From assembly GCF_048270095.1 (NCBI RefSeq), contig NZ_JBLWTL010000002.1, positions 159,118-223,117 on the forward strand: a DNA stretch of 64,000 nucleotides, written 5' to 3'. The translations under genes and the position numbers were made by a program. Shown in pieces: positions 61,057-64,000 of the stretch. The DNA is from Maricaulis sp048270095 (lineage in GTDB: Bacteria; Pseudomonadota; Alphaproteobacteria; Caulobacterales; Maricaulaceae). Position 1 is the first letter of the stretch, and each line of letters opens with the position of its first letter. The notes beneath the pieces are model-generated. The model made no database searches. It was not told the DNA's origin and saw only the letters and a program-made list of their open reading frames with translations.

Positions 61057-63258
61057 TCACATGAAACTATAGGGATCGACATCAATCGTCACCCGGATCG
61101 AAGGCGGGATTTTCACCCGCGTCTTCCAGGCACGCAGATAGGCGGAGATATCAATCGTCTTGTCGGCGCGCACCAGGATGCGGCGGCGGTGCCAGCCCCG
61201 CACCAGCGCGCGCGGCGGCTCGGCCGGGCCCCAGATCTCGACACCATCGGTCAGCGGCGCGGCCGCGGCATAGCGGCCGGCGGCGGCTTCAACCGCCTGG
61301 ACATCACGCGCCTGGAAACTGATCGCCGCCATACGGCCGAACGGCGGCAGGCCGAGCGCCTCGCGTGCCATCATCTCGGTTTCCAGAAAGGCATCGCGAT
61401 CCCCGGCGATCAGCGCCTGGATCGCCTCATGTTCCGGCTGGTGGGTCTGCAACAGGGCGCGACCGGGACGTTCGGCGCGACCGGCCCGGCCGGCCACCTG
61501 GACCAGGGTCTGGAAGGTGCGCTCGCCAGCGCGCGGATCGCCGCCGGCCAGGCCCAGATCGGCATCAATCACCCCGACCAGGGTGAGATTGGGGAAGTTA
61601 TGGCCCTTGGCGGCGATCTGGGTGCCGACGAGGATGTCGATCTCGCCGCGTTCCATCCGGTCGACCAGATCGGCACCGGCAGCACTGTCAGAGGAATAGA
61701 TCTCAATTTTCGCATCGGGAAAGAGATGCTTCGCCTCCTCGGCGACGCGTTCCACACCCGGCCCGACACTGGTCAGGCTGTCCTCGGCCTTGCATTCGGG
61801 ACAGAATTTCGGTCGCGGCATGGAAAACCCGGTGACATGACAGACCAGCCGCCCGGTATAGCGATGCTCGACCAGATAGGACTGGGTGTCCGGCGAGGTC
61901 ATGCGATGACCACAGGCGCGGCACAGCACCAGCGGCGCATAACCGCGGCGGTTGAGATAGAGCAGGACCTGTTCGCCCGCCTGCAGGGTTTCCACCATGG
62001 CGGAAACCAAGGGCGGCGAGATCCAGCGCCCGGCCTCGGGCGGATGCTCGCGCAGATCAATCGTGTCGACCTGTGGCAGCACGGCCGCGCCCGGCCGGGC
62101 CGGCAGGCGTACATGCACATAGCGGCCGGCCTGGGCATTGGTCAGGCTTTCCAGCGAGGGCGTGGCCGAGGCGAGCACGATCATCGCGCCCTCGATCTTG
62201 GCCCGCAGCACGGCGAGGTCGCGGCCCTGATAGGGCAGCCCCTCGTCTTGCTTGTAGGTCGGGTCATGCTCCTCATCGACAATGATGAGTTTGAGATTGG
62301 TGAAGGGCAGAAACAGTGCCGAACGCGCCCCGACCACGATCCGGGCCCGCCCCTCGGCCACTTCGCGCCAGCAACGCCGCCGCACCTTGGGCCCCGCCGC
62401 CGAATGCCAGATCGCCGGCGCACAGCCAAAACGCGCCTCGAAGCGCGACAACACAGCGGCCGTCAGGGCGATCTCGGGCAGCATGATCAGGATCTGGCCA
62501 TCGGGATGACGGCGCAAAACTTCGGCAATCGCCTCGAAATAGACCTCGGTCTTGCCCGAACCGGTCACCCCGTCGAGCAAGGCGCTCTGAAATCCGCCTG
62601 CCCGCACCAGCCGCCGCAATACGCCGCCCGCCTCGGCCTGCAACATGGTCAGCGACAGGCCTTCAGCCTCGGGATCGGGATTGCCATAGGGCAGATCGAT
62701 CGGATGGGTCAGCCTGGTCAGGGCTCCGGCCGTTGCCAGACCCTTGACCACTCCAGAGCCGACCCCGGCTTCACGCGCAATGTCCGACGCCGAAGCCTCC
62801 CCCAGTGCCAGCGCCGCATCGAGCACCGCCGCGCGAGCCGCCGTCATGCGCGGTGCTTCAGTGCCGCTAACGCGATAGAGTGTTTCGGTTGGCGAAGGCT
62901 TGAGCGCCTCGGCGCTGCGCAATACCGATCGCAGGATCACGCCCGGCGGCTGCACCAGATAGCGCGCCAGCCAGTCAACAAATTGCCGCGTCCCCGCCGG
63001 CAGCGGCGCCCCGCCCATCGGCGCCTCGACCGATTTTAACGCCCGCTCGCCCGGCCCCGGTTTCAGCGCCCAGACAACCCCATGCACCATCCGCTTGCCC
63101 AGCGGCGCCAGCACATGATCGCCCAGCCCGAGCTCAAGCCCGTCAGGCACAAGATAGTCGAAGGCCTCCGGCAGGGGCAGCGGAAACAGGATCGAGGCGC
63201 GAGATGACGATTCGGAGGACACGAGGCCAAGTGTGCCTGTTTGCGCGGGCGAGTTCAA
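61057..63258 (-). CDS. priA: Primosomal replication helicase PriA, reduced zinc-cysteine set
   Basis: The 733-residue helicase has the N-terminal DNA-binding domain (ILFPLPLPEAFDYLVP, GDHVLAPLGKR), Walker A GVTGSGKTEVYFEAI, the DEEH box (IIVDEEHDPTYKQ), VLASATPSLES, the zinc region and GTQIAAKGHNFPNLTLVGVIDADLGL. It restarts stalled replication forks. The classic PriA zinc region has four CxxC pairs. Here only CRAC and CPEC are complete; the second pair reads SPDT and the third CHVT, so three of eight cysteines are absent. The start is TTG 63258, or possibly GTG 63222. A position upstream of the atp genes is common in alphaproteobacteria. Confidence 0.94.
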   Translation of the reverse strand: MNSPAQTGTLGLVSSESSSRASILFPLPLPEAFDYLVPDGLELGLGDHVLAPLGKRMVHGVVWALKPGPGERALKSVEAPMGGAPLPAGTRQFVDWLARYLVQPPGVILRSVLRSAEALKPSPTETLYRVSGTEAPRMTAARAAVLDAALALGEASASDIAREAGVGSGVVKGLATAGALTRLTHPIDLPYGNPDPEAEGLSLTMLQAEAGGVLRRLVRAGGFQSALLDGVTGSGKTEVYFEAIAEVLRRHPDGQILIMLPEIALTAAVLSRFEARFGCAPAIWHSAAGPKVRRRCWREVAEGRARIVVGARSALFLPFTNLKLIIVDEEHDPTYKQDEGLPYQGRDLAVLRAKIEGAMIVLASATPSLESLTNAQAGRYVHVRLPARPGAAVLPQVDTIDLREHPPEAGRWISPPLVSAMVETLQAGEQVLLYLNRRGYAPLVLCRACGHRMTSPDTQSYLVEHRYTGRLVCHVTGFSMPRPKFCPECKAEDSLTSVGPGVERVAEEAKHLFPDAKIEIYSSDSAAGADLVDRMERGEIDILVGTQIAAKGHNFPNLTLVGVIDADLGLAGGDPRAGERTFQTLVQVAGRAGRAERPGRALLQTHQPEHEAIQALIAGDRDAFLETEMMAREALGLPPFGRMAAISFQARDVQAVEAAAGRYAAAAPLTDGVEIWGPAEPPRALVRGWHRRRILVRADKTIDISAYLRAWKTRVKIPPSIRVTIDVDPYSFM

Positions 63259-63314
63259 AGCGGAATAGCGTTGGGGAGAGACCCAGCCTCTCGTTCGACC
63301 AAACCCAAATCCGT

Positions 63315-63500
63315 GTCATCCCTGACGGATGCCCGGACGCGTGAGCGATCCGGGCGCAGATCAGGGACCCAGACGCCCGACGTCTGGCCATTCACGCGCC
63401 GGGCGACGCGTTGTCCTGCCCCAGCTCTGATGGATTCGCCTTGGCGGTTCTGGGTCCCTGATCTGCGCCCCGCATGCGCGGGGCATCCGTCAGGGATGAC
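63315..63500. repeat. Long imperfect inverted repeat, REP/palindromic type
   Basis: The left arm (63315-63372) starts GTCATCCCTGACGGATGCCC and ends GCGCAGATCAGGGACCCAG. The right arm (63450-63500) carries the reverse complements of both blocks, CTGGGTCCCTGATCTGCGC and GGGCATCCGTCAGGGATGAC, in mirror order. The 77-base centre differs. Such GTCATCCC-type palindromes are dispersed intergenic repeats in several alphaproteobacteria. The 309-base gap after the priA start holds nothing else that I can see. Confidence 0.75.
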
Positions 63501-63567
63501 AAGATTTGTTTTGATAATGGGGAAAACCGGGCCTGCTCCTACCCCGACTATCCCGCAAGGCCCGACC

Positions 63568-63744
63568 TCAACGCCGCCGGGTCAGGCGGGTGTCATACCA
63601 GGCCTGGAGGGGCCGGCGTGTGTCTTTGTGCTGGCGCAGCAGGGCATCGAGCAGAATTGCCGCCTTCGCGCCTGCATTCGGCGCGCTGGCGCCGTGCATG
63701 AAGGCTATGGTCTGTGGTGTCTGTCCGGGTCTGGTGTGCATCAT
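63568..63744 (-). CDS. Hypothetical 58-residue basic protein
   Basis: I do not recognise this protein. The case for a gene is a strong GGAGG ribosome-binding site directly upstream of two consecutive ATG codons (63744, 63741), and a plausible composition: a helical middle (AGAKAAILLDALLRQHKD) and a basic end (WYDTRLTRRR). There is no signal peptide or membrane segment. It lies between the inverted repeat and the transposase end, so it may belong to a variable region. The 193 bases upstream (63745-63937) contain no other feature that I can identify. Confidence 0.45.
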   Translation of the reverse strand: MMHTRPGQTPQTIAFMHGASAPNAGAKAAILLDALLRQHKDTRRPLQAWYDTRLTRRR

Positions 63745-63937
63745 CGCCTCCCTGGTTGATGATGAAAGTGTGCCCGCCACCTGTGTCGCGATCATGCCGC
63801 TGGCAGGACATGTTTGGGGCAGCGCCATTCATCCTGGGTCGGGTTTCCCTGGATGGCGTACCGCGATCACCCAGCAATCACCTCAAAATACACAAGCCCA
63901 TTTCCCCGGAGGAGCGCAGCGAATTCCGGCAACTGTA

Positions 63938-64000
63938 TCAGGCGATGAAGGGCTTGGCGTCTCTGAGCATGGCGTTGAGGATGGTTATGAGCTTTCTGGC
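63938..64000 (-). mobile_element. IS110-family transposase, C-terminal end (partial)
   Basis: The last 63 bases encode, on the minus strand, 20 residues and a stop: ARKLITILNAMLRDAKPFIA. This resembles the conserved C-terminus of IS110/IS116 transposases (RKxxxxLNAMxRDxKP). The gene continues past the right edge. The end of the element should lie just left of the stop, within roughly 63830-63937, but IS110 elements lack terminal inverted repeats and I cannot place it. Confidence 0.6.

Noticed and set aside
63315..63500. CRISPR array
   Set aside because: There is only one inverted pair of arms, not regularly spaced direct repeats, and no cas genes are present.

Overview
The window is about 64 kb of chromosomal DNA from a Gram-negative alphaproteobacterium. 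The evidence is high GC with matching codon use, the gene order around obgE-proB-nadD-rsfS-rlmH-envC-ctpA-rppH, an F1 ATP synthase operon beside priA, and an ECF sigma/ChrR pair with the alphaproteobacterial promoter motif. A Caulobacterales/Maricaulales-type lineage is my best guess, inferred only from gene content. Nearly all of it reads as vertically inherited chromosome. The mobile signals are an inverted repeat and the tail of an IS110-type transposase at the right edge.

Layout. 1-3.6 kb: an M19 dipeptidase start, a secreted three-repeat protein, an Hpt protein, then chrR and an ECF sigma factor. 3.75-7.1 kb: a divergent three-gene lipid-modification operon (FAD amine oxidase, DUF1365, cyclopropane-synthase-like methyltransferase); both directions carry TGATCC-N18-TA promoters for this sigma factor. 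7.2-9.7 kb: molybdate transporter modABC. 9.8-12.7 kb: a class III CoA-transferase and a chemoreceptor. 12.9-18.0 kb: a proline locus (proB, proC, proA, putP). 18.1-23.8 kb: fatty-acid oxidation fusion protein, a tandem TetR protein, TesB thioesterase and a FAD reductase. 23.9-30.5 kb: a sulfide/persulfide locus. An SqrR/BigR-type ArsR repressor and a sulfide:quinone oxidoreductase face an operon of rhodanese, RND adaptor, RND permease and DUF2892 protein, with paired operators between them. 30.6-34.9 kb: transaldolase, DEAD-box helicase, MFS exporter. 35.2-41.3 kb: molybdenum cofactor genes moaA-moaD-moaE-moaB-moaC-moeA, then selD and mnmH. 41.3-43.4 kb: an acetyl-CoA hydrolase/transferase family gene and tRNA-Ser(CGA). 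43.5-54.8 kb: rplU-rpmA, a GNAT enzyme, obgE, a second proB, nadD, egtD, rsfS, rlmH, an envC-like gene, ctpA, a divergent polysaccharide deacetylase and rppH. 54.8-63.3 kb: atpHAGDC, terC and priA on the minus strand. 63.3-64.0 kb: a long inverted repeat, a 58-residue ORF and the transposase end.

The most unusual points are: the persulfide-sensor locus that includes a complete RND efflux pair; a ChrR anti-sigma factor that has lost three of the four zinc ligands of its sigma-binding domain while keeping its cupin ligands; the split of proline genes, with proA absent from its usual place after obgE-proB and a second proB-proC-proA-putP cluster elsewhere; a double TetR fusion; and L21 fused to a helix-hairpin-helix domain. 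All functions are predictions from sequence. Start sites were chosen by ribosome-binding sites, operon overlaps and promoter positions.
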